A stretch of 64,000 nucleotides of DNA from JAVVEZ01 sp032250895 (GCA_032250895.1 JAVVEZ010000002.1:1-64000), one strand, 5' to 3'. Shown: positions 17,625 to 26,401, numbered from the stretch's first letter. Numbers and translations are program-made. The notes: generated by a model from the sequence alone, not told the origin.

Positions 17625-17651
17625 GGCTCCCACACGGTAAGCGTGGGAGCC
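17625..17651 (-). terminator. perfect 9-bp hairpin after the TonB receptor gene
   Basis: GGCTCCCAC (17625-17633) and GTGGGAGCC (17643-17651) pair around a 9-base loop, 14 bp past the receptor stop. There is no T-tract. A related half (CACACGGTGAATGTGGGAGC) occurs at 16871-16890 upstream of the sulfate-binding gene, so it may be a dispersed palindrome rather than a true terminator. Confidence 0.45.
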
Positions 17652-17665
17652 AGAGGGGGAAGAGA

Positions 17666-19731
17666 TCAGAAGTTGAGCTTGAGGGTGACACCGGCGGTGC
17701 GGGGATCGCCCAGCTGGCCGACGAGCATCCCTGAGTTGCCCGGTTGGGCTCTCTGAAAGTCGAAATAGTTTTTCTTGAACACATTGCGTGCCCAGCCAAA
17801 AATTTCCCAGTTGTTGCCGGCGCGGAAACCAGCCCTGGCGTTGACCAGTGTGTAGCCCTCCACGACCAGAAACTCAGAGCTGGTGGCGCTGGACGAAAAG
17901 GCCGAACGATAGCTGCCATCGATGCCGAAATAGGCGTCGCCGGGCACACCCAGGAAATTAACGGGTACACTATAGTCGGCGCCAAAGGAGACGGCGCGGC
18001 TGGAAACACCCGGCAGGCTGGTGCCGGAGATATCGCAGACGCCACCACCAGGCGAGCCGGTCAATTCAATTGGGCAGGGGGCATCCTGAAAGTTATTGTA
18101 GTCGCCGTCGCTGAAGGTCGCGTTGGCATAGACGCTCAGATTGTCCCCGATGGCTGCCGTTACTTCGGCCTCGATGCCCTTGACTTCCACTTCCTTGGCA
18201 TTGGCCAGGAAGCCACGCAGAATCCCCACATTGGCGTTGACCACGTTCACCTGAAAGTTGTCAATGATGGTGTCGAATAAATTGAGGTTGGCGCTGATTC
18301 GGCCATCCAGCAGTGAACTTTTCAGACCCACTTCAAAGTGATTGACTCTTTCGGGTCTGATGGTGGCTGCCTCCAAGGCAGGGTTGCCGTCGGCGTCATT
18401 GGGAATGCCGGAGAGGTTGACCCCCAGGGACTTGAAGCTGCGCGCATACGTGGTGTAGAGATTGGCCTGCTCGCTTACCGCATAGGCCGCTGTGAACTGC
18501 CCGGAAAAATTGGAATCATCGGAATCCACTTTGTAACGCTGCGGTCTCAATACGGAACGCTGCCGGGCCAGCAGAACCGGGTCATCGGTTTGCAGGCCAC
18601 CCGTGACGGTACGGTTGAAGTCCGCCTTCTTGATATCGTGGTTGAGACGAATGCCCGGGATCAGGCGCAGGCGCTCACCGAGGTAAAGGAACCGGCAGCA
18701 GTGGACCATTCGACATGCACGGAAGCCCCACCGATATCCTGATTGGCTTGCAGAGGGGTGTCCACAGCAGTGACACGGTCAAAGGGATTGGTGCTGGCCG
18801 GCGCATAGTTCAGGTCGGCGGCAATGGCAGCGAACTGACGGTTTTCAGGACGCTGGGTCGGTGCCACGCCAACAAATACCTGGGTGCAGCATTCCAGCCG
18901 CTGTTTGTTGAAATCGCCGCGCAATGTAATGGTCAGATCATCGGAATATTCATAACGCAGTTGCGACCTAAGCCCGAGGTTGTTCATGTCATTGACATCA
19001 TCATTGGTGTTGATGTTGCGCAGCACACCGTCGCGCGAGGTGCTGGCGAATGACAGGCGACCGGCCAGTTTGTCGGTGATGGGTCCGTTCAGATAGGCTC
19101 TGGCCTGTTGAAAGTTGTAGTTGCCGTAGGAGACTTCCACGGCACCTTCCGGTGTAAAACCGGCATCACGGGTGTGTAGGTTGATGGCGCCGGCGGTGGT
19201 GTTCTTGCCGTACAGGGTACCCTGCGGACCACGCAGGATTTCGATGCGCTCGGTATCGATGAAATCAAAGGTGGCCGTCGCCGGACGGGCATGAAAGACC
19301 TCGTCAACGTAGACGCCGACACCGGGTTCGAGGCCATCGTTTGTCAGCCCGAAGGGTGCGCCGAAGCCACGAATGTTGATCGCCGTATTGCGCGGATTGG
19401 AGGTAAAAAGCTGCAAGCTGGGTTGCGATTCGGTCAGCCGGTTGACATTGAAGATGCTCTTGTCTTCCAGCGTGTCGCCGGAGATCACCGATAGTGGAAT
19501 CGGCACGTCCCGGGCCACTTCCTCACGGCGGCGGGCGGTGACGACGATTTCCTGCAACTCCTGCAGCAAGTCGCCCGAAGCATTCGCGGCCAGTTGGATA
19601 GTGCCCGCAGGCTGAGCGCCAGTGGCCGGCAAGGGCTGCGCAGCATTTTGCTGGGAAGTGCTCTGGGCCAGAGCCGAGAACGCCAGCCCCGACGTCAGTC
19701 CCAGAACGCCCAGGCGATAATAATTCTTCAT
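17666..19731 (-). pseudogene. TonB-dependent receptor, broken by internal deletion and frameshift
   Basis: Two overlapping frames make up one receptor. The 5' frame (18661-19731, 356 residues) has a signal peptide, TonB box-like ELQEIVVTARRREE, and plug motifs NIRGFG, GVYVDEVF, EILRGPQGTLYGKNTTAGAI. The 3' frame (17666-18709) resumes at LGERLRLIPGIRLNHD and runs to a normal barrel end LGDPRTAGVTLKLNF. The first frame stops just after GSFTSVSACA, where intact relatives continue for well over a hundred residues of barrel before 'RLRLLPG'. The join lies at GTGAGCGCCTG, a sequence that could belong to both sides, which suggests a deletion between short repeats. Total length about 690 residues is short for the class. 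Ligand unknown; the shared upstream element with the sulfate-binding gene hints at sulfur compounds. Confidence 0.85.
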
Positions 19732-19744
19732 GTCGATTTCCTCG

Positions 19745-19792
19745 TTGATGTGCTGATTGATGTGCTGATTGATGTGCTGATTGATGTGGTGT
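19745..19792. repeat. 12-bp tandem repeat (four units) in the receptor leader
   Basis: TTGATGTGCTGA occurs three times exactly (19745, 19757, 19769) and once as TTGATGTGGTGT (19781). It sits immediately upstream of the GAGGAA ribosome site of the receptor (start 19731). Copy-number change would alter the leader length. Confidence 0.85.
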
Positions 19793-19863
19793 TGGTCGGC
19801 AAACCGGTTCCTTGTGGGGGGCTTGCTGAAGTGGCGTCAAAGTAGCAAAGCGCCCTATCCATC

Positions 19864-19891
19864 AGAACCAAGAAAAAATGCAATGCTTATG
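19864..19891 (-). promoter_or_regulatory. 28-bp element shared with the sbp promoter region, copy 2
   Basis: AGAACCAAGAAAAAA followed by TGCAATGCTTATG; one mismatch to 16742-16769. It lies 133 bp upstream of the receptor start, same orientation relative to its gene as copy 1. Candidate operator linking the receptor to sulfate uptake. Confidence 0.55.
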
Positions 19892-20161
19892 AATTTCCAA
19901 GCAATGCGGGGTGTTTGATGTGATGCAGATAAATGCTTCTCCGGCAACAGGGATGCTGCCAATTGTTGAAAATCAATCATGCCGGCGGGTGTTTTTATTA
20001 CCATGCGCTACGCAGTCATCCCCACACAGACGAAAATTCAGGAACGAACAAAAAAGGCATTGGCAGAATGCCCGTTATTCCCGTGCAGGCGGAGATCTGC
20101 AAGGTATTGCGCGTGATGTTAAGGGAGAAAACCGTCATCGCCGCGCAGGCCGGGATCCAGC

Positions 20162-20312
20162 CAGGCAACCTTATGTCATGCAGATTCAATGAAAGGCCCG
20201 GGCAGAGGGGCAGGCTCTCCGGGGGACGCTACGAGTTCATCCCTGAAGGCTCTCTTCGGGCGTCCTGCCCTCAGAAGCCCCCGGAGCCCCCGCCCCTCTG
20301 CCCGAACCTCCG
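20162..20312 (+). repeat. 150-bp intergenic repeat, copy 1
   Basis: Runs from CAGGCAACCTTATGTCAT to CTGCCCGAACCTCCGG. Contains GGGGGACGCTACGAGTTCAT, CCCTGAA, CTCTTCGGGC and CAGAAGCCCCCGGAGCCCCC. Copy 2 (24871-25024) has the same order in reverse orientation with about one change in eight bases by eye. Several imperfect hairpins are possible. No coding frame is conserved. The stretch 19892-20728 otherwise holds only GTCATCGCCGCGCAGG-type repeat debris (20080-20165) and nothing else I recognise. Confidence 0.8.
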
Positions 20313-20728
20313 GCCTAAGGTTTGTCGTCCAGAAACCCCGGCTGAACTGAAGTAACCAACTCACCATTGCACCAACGTCGGACCAAGCAGGATGGGATCG
20401 AAAGCCAAGCGGCGGAGACATCTGATAGTGAATGCCTCTTTTTGCTTCCCGAGGCTTCAAGGGAGAAATGTGATCCTCGGGATTACGATTTCTGGAACAC
20501 CTCAGGAAACTTCAAATAAACGCACCAAATCAATGGTATATTCAATATATTCCAGAATCGGGATATGAGTCATGACGACCACTTTATCAATATTGACTAA
20601 GGCTCCAAATAGTCTGTAAAGATTGACCCCTTTGGAAGATACGGCTAATCTGCCGGGAAAACAGTTGGGGAATAGCAGCCCCAGACAAAATAATCTTTAA
20701 GACGATGATATAAATGTTATGAATCCAA

Positions 20729-21133
20729 ATGAGCACTGACCTATATCGCAAGACACTTTATCCTCCAAATCTAATAGGTATCGATTCCACTCAAGGGTAT
20801 CTTGAACTTTCGAATTGGTATGAAAATAGTGGCGTAAGGTTTCATTGCAACGTAAATGATGTTTCTCATTTTGGATCAATGTATTTTGAACTTATTAAGT
20901 TGCAAGACGAGGGCTATCTTCATCTTGAATGGGAAGAATATGAAAATCCAGAAGAGGAAGGGATGGTGCTTCTTTCTCAAATTGCTCTTACTACCTCTGG
21001 AAAAAAGCTGTTAGATGAACTCCAATCTATAAGCAAAATGGGTCGGCTAAAAAAGAGGGCTATAGACCTAATTTGGATAATTTGTACGTCAATAATAACC
21101 ACTTTGGTTGTATTATGGGTGAAAGGCGAATAA
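20729..21133 (+). CDS. hypothetical protein with C-terminal membrane anchor
   Basis: 134 residues in clearly AT-rich DNA. The soluble part (1-105) is acidic (LHLEWEEYENPEEEGMVLLS), followed by a helix GKKLLDELQSISKMGRLKKR and one transmembrane segment LIWIICTSIITTLVVLWV at the C-terminus. No family recognised. Codon use and base composition differ from the flanks, so acquired by transfer (inference). The start is the only ATG in frame near the 5' end; no strong ribosome site. Confidence 0.55.
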   Translation: MSTDLYRKTLYPPNLIGIDSTQGYLELSNWYENSGVRFHCNVNDVSHFGSMYFELIKLQDEGYLHLEWEEYENPEEEGMVLLSQIALTTSGKKLLDELQSISKMGRLKKRAIDLIWIICTSIITTLVVLWVKGE

Positions 21134-21327
21134 TTCATAACAATCGACTGTGATCCAAAATCGATACCTGCTGCTGACTTGCGGCCCCGGAGTGGCGAAG
21201 TAAGCTAAGGAACCTCTGAATAACTCTGGGGTGTCTCTGCGGGGGCCTTCAGGCAGCACCCGGGCCGGTGTTGCCCTTGCTTGAAAGCGCACACTCACTG
21301 GAAAGGTTGACGGAGAAGCAAACAAGA

Positions 21328-21660
21328 ATGGGACGAGAAACTTTTGTGAAAATAGATATCGACAGGCTTTCATCTGAAGAGCTTATTGATTTGAACCATC
21401 GTATCGTCGAACGCTTGAAGTTCTTGGAGTCGATGCATCATCATAATGAAATGATGAAATTCAGCATCGGCGATAAAGTCAGTTTTGAGCCTCCTGGTCG
21501 AGGCAGGCAAGTCGGAACGCTGGTCAAATATAATATGAAGTCTGTTACTGTCATTACTGAATCCGGCCAGAAATGGACAGTAGCTCCTCAACTCCTGTCA
21601 AAAGTGAAAGATGTCAAGAAAGGGGATAAAGGCAATATCATAGAGTTCAGCCAGAAATGA
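21328..21660 (+). CDS. small conserved-type hypothetical protein with SH3/KOW-like core
   Basis: 110 residues from ATG 21328 (MGRETFVKIDIDRLSSEELI), with GGAGAA about ten bases upstream; the frame is open 20 codons further but unsupported there. An N-terminal helix (LIDLNHRIVERLKFLESMH) precedes a beta segment FSIGDKVSFEPPGRGRQVGT, LVKYNMKSVTVITESGQKW and TVAPQLL. This helix plus 'GD.V.F....R...GTV.......V.V....G..W.V.P..L' pattern recurs in small bacterial proteins of unknown role. In AT-rich accessory DNA. Confidence 0.6.
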   Translation: MGRETFVKIDIDRLSSEELIDLNHRIVERLKFLESMHHHNEMMKFSIGDKVSFEPPGRGRQVGTLVKYNMKSVTVITESGQKWTVAPQLLSKVKDVKKGDKGNIIEFSQK

Positions 21661-21819
21661 TCCCGAAGAAAACGCGTAACAAAACATTCAGGTAGCCGGC
21701 AGGCTGGACGACTTTCACTTCGTAGCCAGTCGCCCCACAATGCGGAGTTGGTGAAAATCCAATGTGCCCCGTCAAACGCCAAGCGGTTGACGGGGCACGC
21801 CAGAAATCGAAAAAGTCTC

Positions 21820-23304
21820 CTATTTACCAATGACCGCCATCAGATCAGCCTTGGTCTGCGGCTCCTGTGCGGCATGCACGGCCAGATAGCGTTCAAAGTC
21901 CAGCCCTGTGCTGTCCACGAACTGCGCCAGCTCCACAACAAAGGGATTGGCTTCTGCTCCGGGCTGGGGCAGCGTGAAGTCGGCCTGGAACAGGATTTTC
22001 TGAGCGGGCAGGAAGCCGACCAGCATGCCATCGGTATGGCCGTTGGGAACGTGATGCAACTCGAAGCGCATGCCGGCGTCCTCGAGCACTTTCACATCGT
22101 CCACGCCTTCAAACGTAGGGTTGAGCCTTGCTTCACCCAACAGCGTTCGCGGCGTGCTCAAGGCCATATTCAGAAAATCGACATTGTTGGCATGAGTGAT
22201 GATCGTGGCTCTCTCGCGGACAAAGGGCACCAGGCCGGCGGTGTGATCGGAGTGGGGATGGGAATTCACGACGTAACGGATGGGCTTGTTGGGTATCACC
22301 CGTTTGACTTCGTCGATCACCTGCCGGCCGCGTGTCTCGGACTGGCCGCCCTCGAAGACCACGATGTGGTCGGAGAACTCGACAGCGAGTGCCACATAAC
22401 CGCCGGTGATCAGATAAACGCCATCGTCAAGTTTCTGGGCGAGTTCGCTGGGTGGGGCAGCCGCGCCGGCAGCAGGACTGCCGCCGGCACCGGGACCGCC
22501 CGGGCTGGCCGGAAAGGTCAGCAGTTCAGCCACATTCGGCGGGTTTGCCGCAGCGCTGGTAACACTCACGCCGAAAATGCCCCCGCCACCTCTCTGCTGT
22601 TCCATGGTGGTGGGGACCATCAAACCGTTGAAGTCCTGGTAGTCACTGTACACAGCCACGACATTCATGTCGCCCAGGAAGGGATCCTCGACCCAGGTTT
22701 CCACGCGATCCACCAGGTTTTGCTCATTCAGATAACCTTTGACCGTGTACTGCATGCCTGAGGGTGAGGTCTGGTTCGCTGGAGACAGCCAGGTCAACAC
22801 GGTGTAACTGCTCCCATCCACTACCTGGGTAGAAGCTTCAGCGCCATTGTCTTGCGCACCCTTGAGAAAGCCCCAGGGCGTCAGCCAGATTTCCATTTGC
22901 TGGCGCCAGTCGGTTTGTCCTGCCGGGATATTCTGCGTATAGGTCCCAGCCACTGCCGGTGCCAGAAACAGATTCTGGGCAAAGGTGTCGCCGCTGGCGC
23001 GTGACGCCGGCTGCTGCAGATCGATGCTGCGTTGATAGTTGGTGATGGTATCGCGGTAGGGCCAGGGGGGGCTGGCATTGGGTGTCTGCATGAAGCTGTT
23101 GCGGATTCTCCAGGCACTGCCGGAATAGGTAATTGAATCGAGGTTCTGCATACCCATGGCGGTGCTTGCCGCCGTCAGTATTGCGTTGACATCAGTTGTC
23201 CCTGCCGCAGTGCTCGCCGGTGGGCTATTGTTGTCATTTGAGCAGCCCACGCCCAGTAGCGCCATAAGCAGGGCGGTAATCATAAGCTTGCTGTTGCTGA
23301 ACAT
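21820..23304 (-). CDS. metallo-beta-lactamase-fold lipoprotein hydrolase
   Basis: 494 residues from ATG 23304, preceded by a strong GGAGG (CCTCC at 23309-23313). Lipoprotein signal MITALLMALLGVGCSND. Residues about 35-290 form a LolA/outer-membrane-lipoprotein-like beta region (GYLNEQNLVDRVETWVEDP). The C-terminal MBL domain carries HPHSDH (HxHxDH), THANN, HVPNGHTDG, and ILFQADF with the bridging aspartate, so two metal sites look complete. Substrate unknown; related secreted MBL proteins hydrolyse lactones, esters or sulfates. A foldback MITE sits 134 bp upstream in the promoter region. Confidence 0.8.
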   Translation of the reverse strand: MFSNSKLMITALLMALLGVGCSNDNNSPPASTAAGTTDVNAILTAASTAMGMQNLDSITYSGSAWRIRNSFMQTPNASPPWPYRDTITNYQRSIDLQQPASRASGDTFAQNLFLAPAVAGTYTQNIPAGQTDWRQQMEIWLTPWGFLKGAQDNGAEASTQVVDGSSYTVLTWLSPANQTSPSGMQYTVKGYLNEQNLVDRVETWVEDPFLGDMNVVAVYSDYQDFNGLMVPTTMEQQRGGGGIFGVSVTSAAANPPNVAELLTFPASPGGPGAGGSPAAGAAAPPSELAQKLDDGVYLITGGYVALAVEFSDHIVVFEGGQSETRGRQVIDEVKRVIPNKPIRYVVNSHPHSDHTAGLVPFVRERATIITHANNVDFLNMALSTPRTLLGEARLNPTFEGVDDVKVLEDAGMRFELHHVPNGHTDGMLVGFLPAQKILFQADFTLPQPGAEANPFVVELAQFVDSTGLDFERYLAVHAAQEPQTKADLMAVIGK

Positions 23305-23437
23305 AAAACCTCCATATTGCATAAAAAGCAAAAAGAACCGTTTTTTGACTGCCAGTCTTTGATAAGGGATGCTAATCCCGGATGACATCTGCCGGCATGG
23401 AGCAGAGCATAAAGACGCCGGAGGCCAATGTCCATGG

Positions 23438-23605
23438 CTAGGAGTCTGCGCCGTAGAAACGATCGAGCCGAGGGTTTTCCACATTGAGGCCATTTTTTCG
23501 ATCGTCCGAGGCGCATAGTGGTGACTATGTAACGAGGAGGATCGGGAAAATGGACCAATGTGGGGAAGTCGCAGGCCGATTAGCTTCTACGGCGCAGATT
23601 CCTAG
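23438..23605. mobile_element. 168-bp foldback MITE with long terminal inverted repeats
   Basis: Left end CTAGGAGTCTGCGCCGTAGA and the inverse of the right end CTAGGAATCTGCGCCGTAGA differ at one base. Further inside, CCACATTGAGGCCATTTTTT and the complement of AAAATGGACCAATGTGG also pair, and the centre CATAGTGGTGACTATG is itself palindromic, so almost the whole unit folds on itself. Both outer ends read CTAG. No coding capacity. Miniature inverted-repeat element mobilised by an unseen transposase (inference). Confidence 0.8.
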
Positions 23606-23665
23606 CCCGCACTGTTTGGAAATCAACTGATAAAAAATTGTGGTGTTGCGGCAGCAACAATAAAG

Positions 23666-23794
23666 ATGAAGCACTCGTCTATCTATACACTGGGCTCAAA
23701 TCTGAAGGGAGAGTTGTGGGAAAGTACGGCTGTCAAGGAATTGCGGGAGCAGGCAGAAAAATTGGCGCGCCAATTGATAGACAAAATCTTTTAA
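23666..23794 (+). CDS. possible 42-residue protein (remnant or microprotein)
   Basis: ATG 23666 to TAA 23794 gives MKHSSIYTLGSNLKGELWES followed by an amphipathic helix TAVKELREQAEKLARQLIDK and IF. The helix looks protein-like, but there is no strong ribosome-binding site and the neighbourhood is repeat-rich. It could be the end of a degraded gene. Low confidence. Confidence 0.25.
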   Translation: MKHSSIYTLGSNLKGELWESTAVKELREQAEKLARQLIDKIF

Positions 23795-23913
23795 GGGAGA
23801 TGTATCGCTTTCAAGAAGAATAGCGGCCTTCATTTTTCAGTTGAAAGCCGGAGTTGTCTGACTGAGCCGTTTTTTTGTCGGTCTGCCGTCCCTGGCAAGG
23901 CCTGTGTTTGTGA

Positions 23914-24288
23914 TCAGGCGGCTGAATCCTGTGCGCCACCTGCCTTGAAGTGCATGGAGGCCGCCACGAAGGAAAAGGCGCCCAGCAGGAAGGAAGGGAC
24001 GCCGGCCGACAGCGGTGGATGCAGCACATGGGTCATGAAGGCGCCGACCATCAGCAGGCCCAGGCCCAGGGCGGCATAGCGGGCCAGGGGCCGGATGAAC
24101 AAGCCGATGGCGCCGGCCACTTCGGCGAGCCCCACCAGATAGTGAAAGCCACTGGGATAGCCCCAGGCGGCAAAGTTGTCCAGCAGTTGCTGGGGACTGG
24201 CGAATTTCATGCCGCCGAAGGCCAGAAAAGCCAGGGCGAGTATGACGCTGATGCCGAGCAGAACTTTATTGTTGGGCAGATAGAACAT
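23914..24288 (-). CDS. DoxX family membrane protein
   Basis: 124 residues from ATG 24288 with GAGGAAAA upstream. Four hydrophobic helices: VLLGISVILALAFLAFGGMK, HYLVGLAEVAGAIGLFI, YAALGLGLLMVGAFMTHVL and VPSFLLGAFSFVAASMHF. The motif 'FGGMKF....LLDNFAAWGYP' is characteristic of DoxX/DoxD-like proteins of uncertain redox or membrane role. Monocistronic by spacing. Confidence 0.85.
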   Translation of the reverse strand: MFYLPNNKVLLGISVILALAFLAFGGMKFASPQQLLDNFAAWGYPSGFHYLVGLAEVAGAIGLFIRPLARYAALGLGLLMVGAFMTHVLHPPLSAGVPSFLLGAFSFVAASMHFKAGGAQDSAA

Positions 24289-24400
24289 GGTATTTTCCTC
24301 TTGTGTAATTTTCCTGGTCGGGATTTGCCCGTCCAATTGGTTTTTTTACGTGAAAATAACTTTCAGGTTCTGGCGATGGGGAGCATAGCGCTCCCTTGCC

Positions 24401-24712
24401 TCAAGCGCCAGCGCTCTGGAAGCCCGCATCTTCATCCCTGATGGGCGCCTGCTGACGTTTCCAGGCACGCCGCTGCCACCAGCCAAGTCCCAGCAGCGCC
24501 GGGGTAAAAATCAGGCATGAGGGGCAGACCACACCGGTGGCAAGATAACTGAGCGTTCCGACAGAGCCGATGCCGGCACCCATCAGCAGGTTGCCGCTGC
24601 CCGTTTCGCAGGGGCTGCAATCCGGCCCAGTGCCGGCTTCACTTGAGACTGTGCTGGACACGAGAGAGTGCGCTTCGCTTGAATCAATGGACTCGATAGT
24701 GCTGGTCGTCAT
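24401..24712 (-). CDS. small membrane protein with two cysteine pairs
   Basis: 103 residues from ATG 24712, preceded by GGAGGTATTC. The N-terminal 35 residues are Ser/Thr-rich and polar, then DCSPCETGSG, a hydrophobic pair of segments (LLMGAGIGSVGTLSYLATGV and LIFTPALLGLGWW) separated by VCPSC, and a basic tail RRAWKRQQ. CxxC pairs on membrane hairpins suggest metal or thiol chemistry (inference). No family recognised. Confidence 0.6.
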   Translation of the reverse strand: MTTSTIESIDSSEAHSLVSSTVSSEAGTGPDCSPCETGSGNLLMGAGIGSVGTLSYLATGVVCPSCLIFTPALLGLGWWQRRAWKRQQAPIRDEDAGFQSAGA

Positions 24713-24870
24713 GAATACCTCCATAGTTCCTATACTCAAAGTAGACGGCATTGACAGCAAATTCTTACAAAATAGATCAGGGTAATGAAACAGTGCAGCG
24801 ATGATGATTGGCGAAAAGGAGCGAAACCTTCTTTTTCTGGTTTTTTGGTGAGATCAGGCCACAACACTGA

Positions 24871-25024
24871 AGCCGGCGGTTCGGGCAGCGGGGTGGGGGC
24901 TCCGGGGGCTTCTGAGGGCAGGATGCCCGAAGAGAGCGTTCAGGGATGAACTCGTAGCGTCCCCCGGAGGCCCTGCCCCGCGGCCAGGGCCCTTCATGAA
25001 ACCTGTATGACATAAGGTTGCCTG
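24871..25024 (-). repeat. 150-bp intergenic repeat, copy 2 (inverted to copy 1)
   Basis: Reverse complement of this stretch follows 20162-20312 throughout, including GGGGGACGCTACGAGTTCAT and CAGAAGCCCCCGGAGCCCCC. Differences include CCCTGAAC for CCCTGAAG. The adjoining 25025-25075 holds GCGCGGGGATGACG-type dispersed repeat pieces. The 345-bp gap 24781-25125 has no gene. Confidence 0.8.
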
Positions 25025-25125
25025 ACTGCTCCGCCTGCGCGGGGATGACGTGGGGCGACACTGGGATGACGGGGGGGACCTAAGGTTTCACAGGAATGAC
25101 AGGACGGATCCTGATCGTTCCGGGG

Positions 25126-26370
25126 TCAGGAGGTCTTCTTTGTTGCCAGTTCCAGTACGCTGTTGAGCAGGACATTGCAGCCCTTTTCCACATCATGCCA
25201 GTGACTCCATTCGTCCGGGGCGTGGCTGACGCCGCCGACACTGGGAATGAAGAGCAGGCCAGTGGGGGTGATGTCCGTGAAAAACTGGCAGTCGTGGCCG
25301 GCGCCGCTGGGCATTACCAGGGTTTTGTAACCCAGGGCCTCGGAATGTTTGCTCAACAGCGACATCATGTCCGGTGAGCAGTGTTTGGGTTCCAGCCAGC
25401 TCATCTGCTCGTATTCGAACATCAACTTGTGTCGGCGGGCAATGGCAGAGAGGACCTTGCGGCAACTGTCGGCCAGATTCTGCATGACCTCTTCGGACAT
25501 ATCCCGGCCCACCAGGGAGAATTCCGCCTGCCCCGGCACGGTATGGGCAAAGCCGGGTTTCAGCTCCAGGGAACCGATGGTCAGACGGCTTTTGTCCGTG
25601 CCTTCCTCGGAGATGATGCGGGCGATTTCATGGGCAAAATCGGCGACGCCCATGAAGGCATCGCTTCTGAGGTTCATCGGAGCGGTACCGGCATGGTCGG
25701 CCTTGCCGATAAACTTGATCAGCCACTTGAACACGCCGGAAATACCTTCCACCACGCCGATGGTGTGATGGCTCTGTTCCAGCACCGGCCCCTGTTCGAT
25801 GTGCAGTTCCAGAAAACCCACCAGGTCGTCCGGGTCGCGGGCGGCTTCCATGGCCAGGTGATAGGGCATCTGCCATTTGGCCATGGCGTCACGCAGTAAT
25901 TCACCGCTGTGGTCCTTGGCCCGTTCCAGCCAGTCTATTTTCAGATTGCCGGTCAGCGCCTCGGCGCCGAGCATGCCCCCGAACCGGCCTTCCTCCTCGC
26001 TGGTGGCGATGACTTCAATGGCATGACGCAGGGGGATATCGTTGTCCTTGATGACACGGATGCATTCAAGACCGGCGATGACACCGAGCACGCCATCGAA
26101 GAGACCGCCGGCAGGAACAGAATCCAGATGAGAGCCGATCAACAGCGCTTTTTGCGAGTCATCCCCGTAACGGCCGATGACATTGGCGGCGCCATCCATC
26201 CAGTTTTTCAGTCCGAGGTCCGTGAGGTTTTTCTGAAACCAGGTCCTCGCCTTCATGTCCTCATCGCTGAAGCCCTGGCGATAAACCCCCTGGTCCTGGG
26301 GGTTGTAGCCAAAGCGACCGATGCTGTAGATATCCTGTTTTACCCGTTCGAGATCGATGCGAAATGTCAT
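25126..26370 (-). CDS. M20-family Zn-dependent carbamoyl-amidohydrolase (allantoate / N-carbamoyl-amino acid type)
   Basis: 414 residues, usual length. The metal-binding sites GSHLDSVPAGGLFDG, TSEEEGRFGG, ELHIEQGPVLE and the late GGVSHAPDEW are all present, as is the substrate-loop signature GTAPMNLRSDA. The family hydrolyses a C-N bond in carbamoyl or ureido compounds (allantoate amidohydrolase, L-N-carbamoylase), releasing ammonia and CO2 or an amine. It is last in a six-gene operon with an SSS transporter, a carbamoyltransferase-like protein and asparagine synthetase, so its substrate is likely the N-carbamoyl compound handled by that cluster (inference). 31 bp downstream of asnB. Confidence 0.88.
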   Translation of the reverse strand: MTFRIDLERVKQDIYSIGRFGYNPQDQGVYRQGFSDEDMKARTWFQKNLTDLGLKNWMDGAANVIGRYGDDSQKALLIGSHLDSVPAGGLFDGVLGVIAGLECIRVIKDNDIPLRHAIEVIATSEEEGRFGGMLGAEALTGNLKIDWLERAKDHSGELLRDAMAKWQMPYHLAMEAARDPDDLVGFLELHIEQGPVLEQSHHTIGVVEGISGVFKWLIKFIGKADHAGTAPMNLRSDAFMGVADFAHEIARIISEEGTDKSRLTIGSLELKPGFAHTVPGQAEFSLVGRDMSEEVMQNLADSCRKVLSAIARRHKLMFEYEQMSWLEPKHCSPDMMSLLSKHSEALGYKTLVMPSGAGHDCQFFTDITPTGLLFIPSVGGVSHAPDEWSHWHDVEKGCNVLLNSVLELATKKTS

Positions 26371-26401
26371 GGCTGCTTATCCTGTGTGAGACGACCCGGC
26401 A

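Noticed and set aside
20615..20635. GATTGACCCCTTTGG resembling a solo RAYT end
   Set aside because: Too short and diverged to claim.
21205..21225. GGAACCTCTGAATAA-like sequence resembling an insertion-sequence end
   Set aside because: Only one end is seen, with no partner repeat or transposase nearby.
23638..23823. 61-codon open frame
   Set aside because: No ribosome site and the alternative frame inside it looks more protein-like; neither is well supported.
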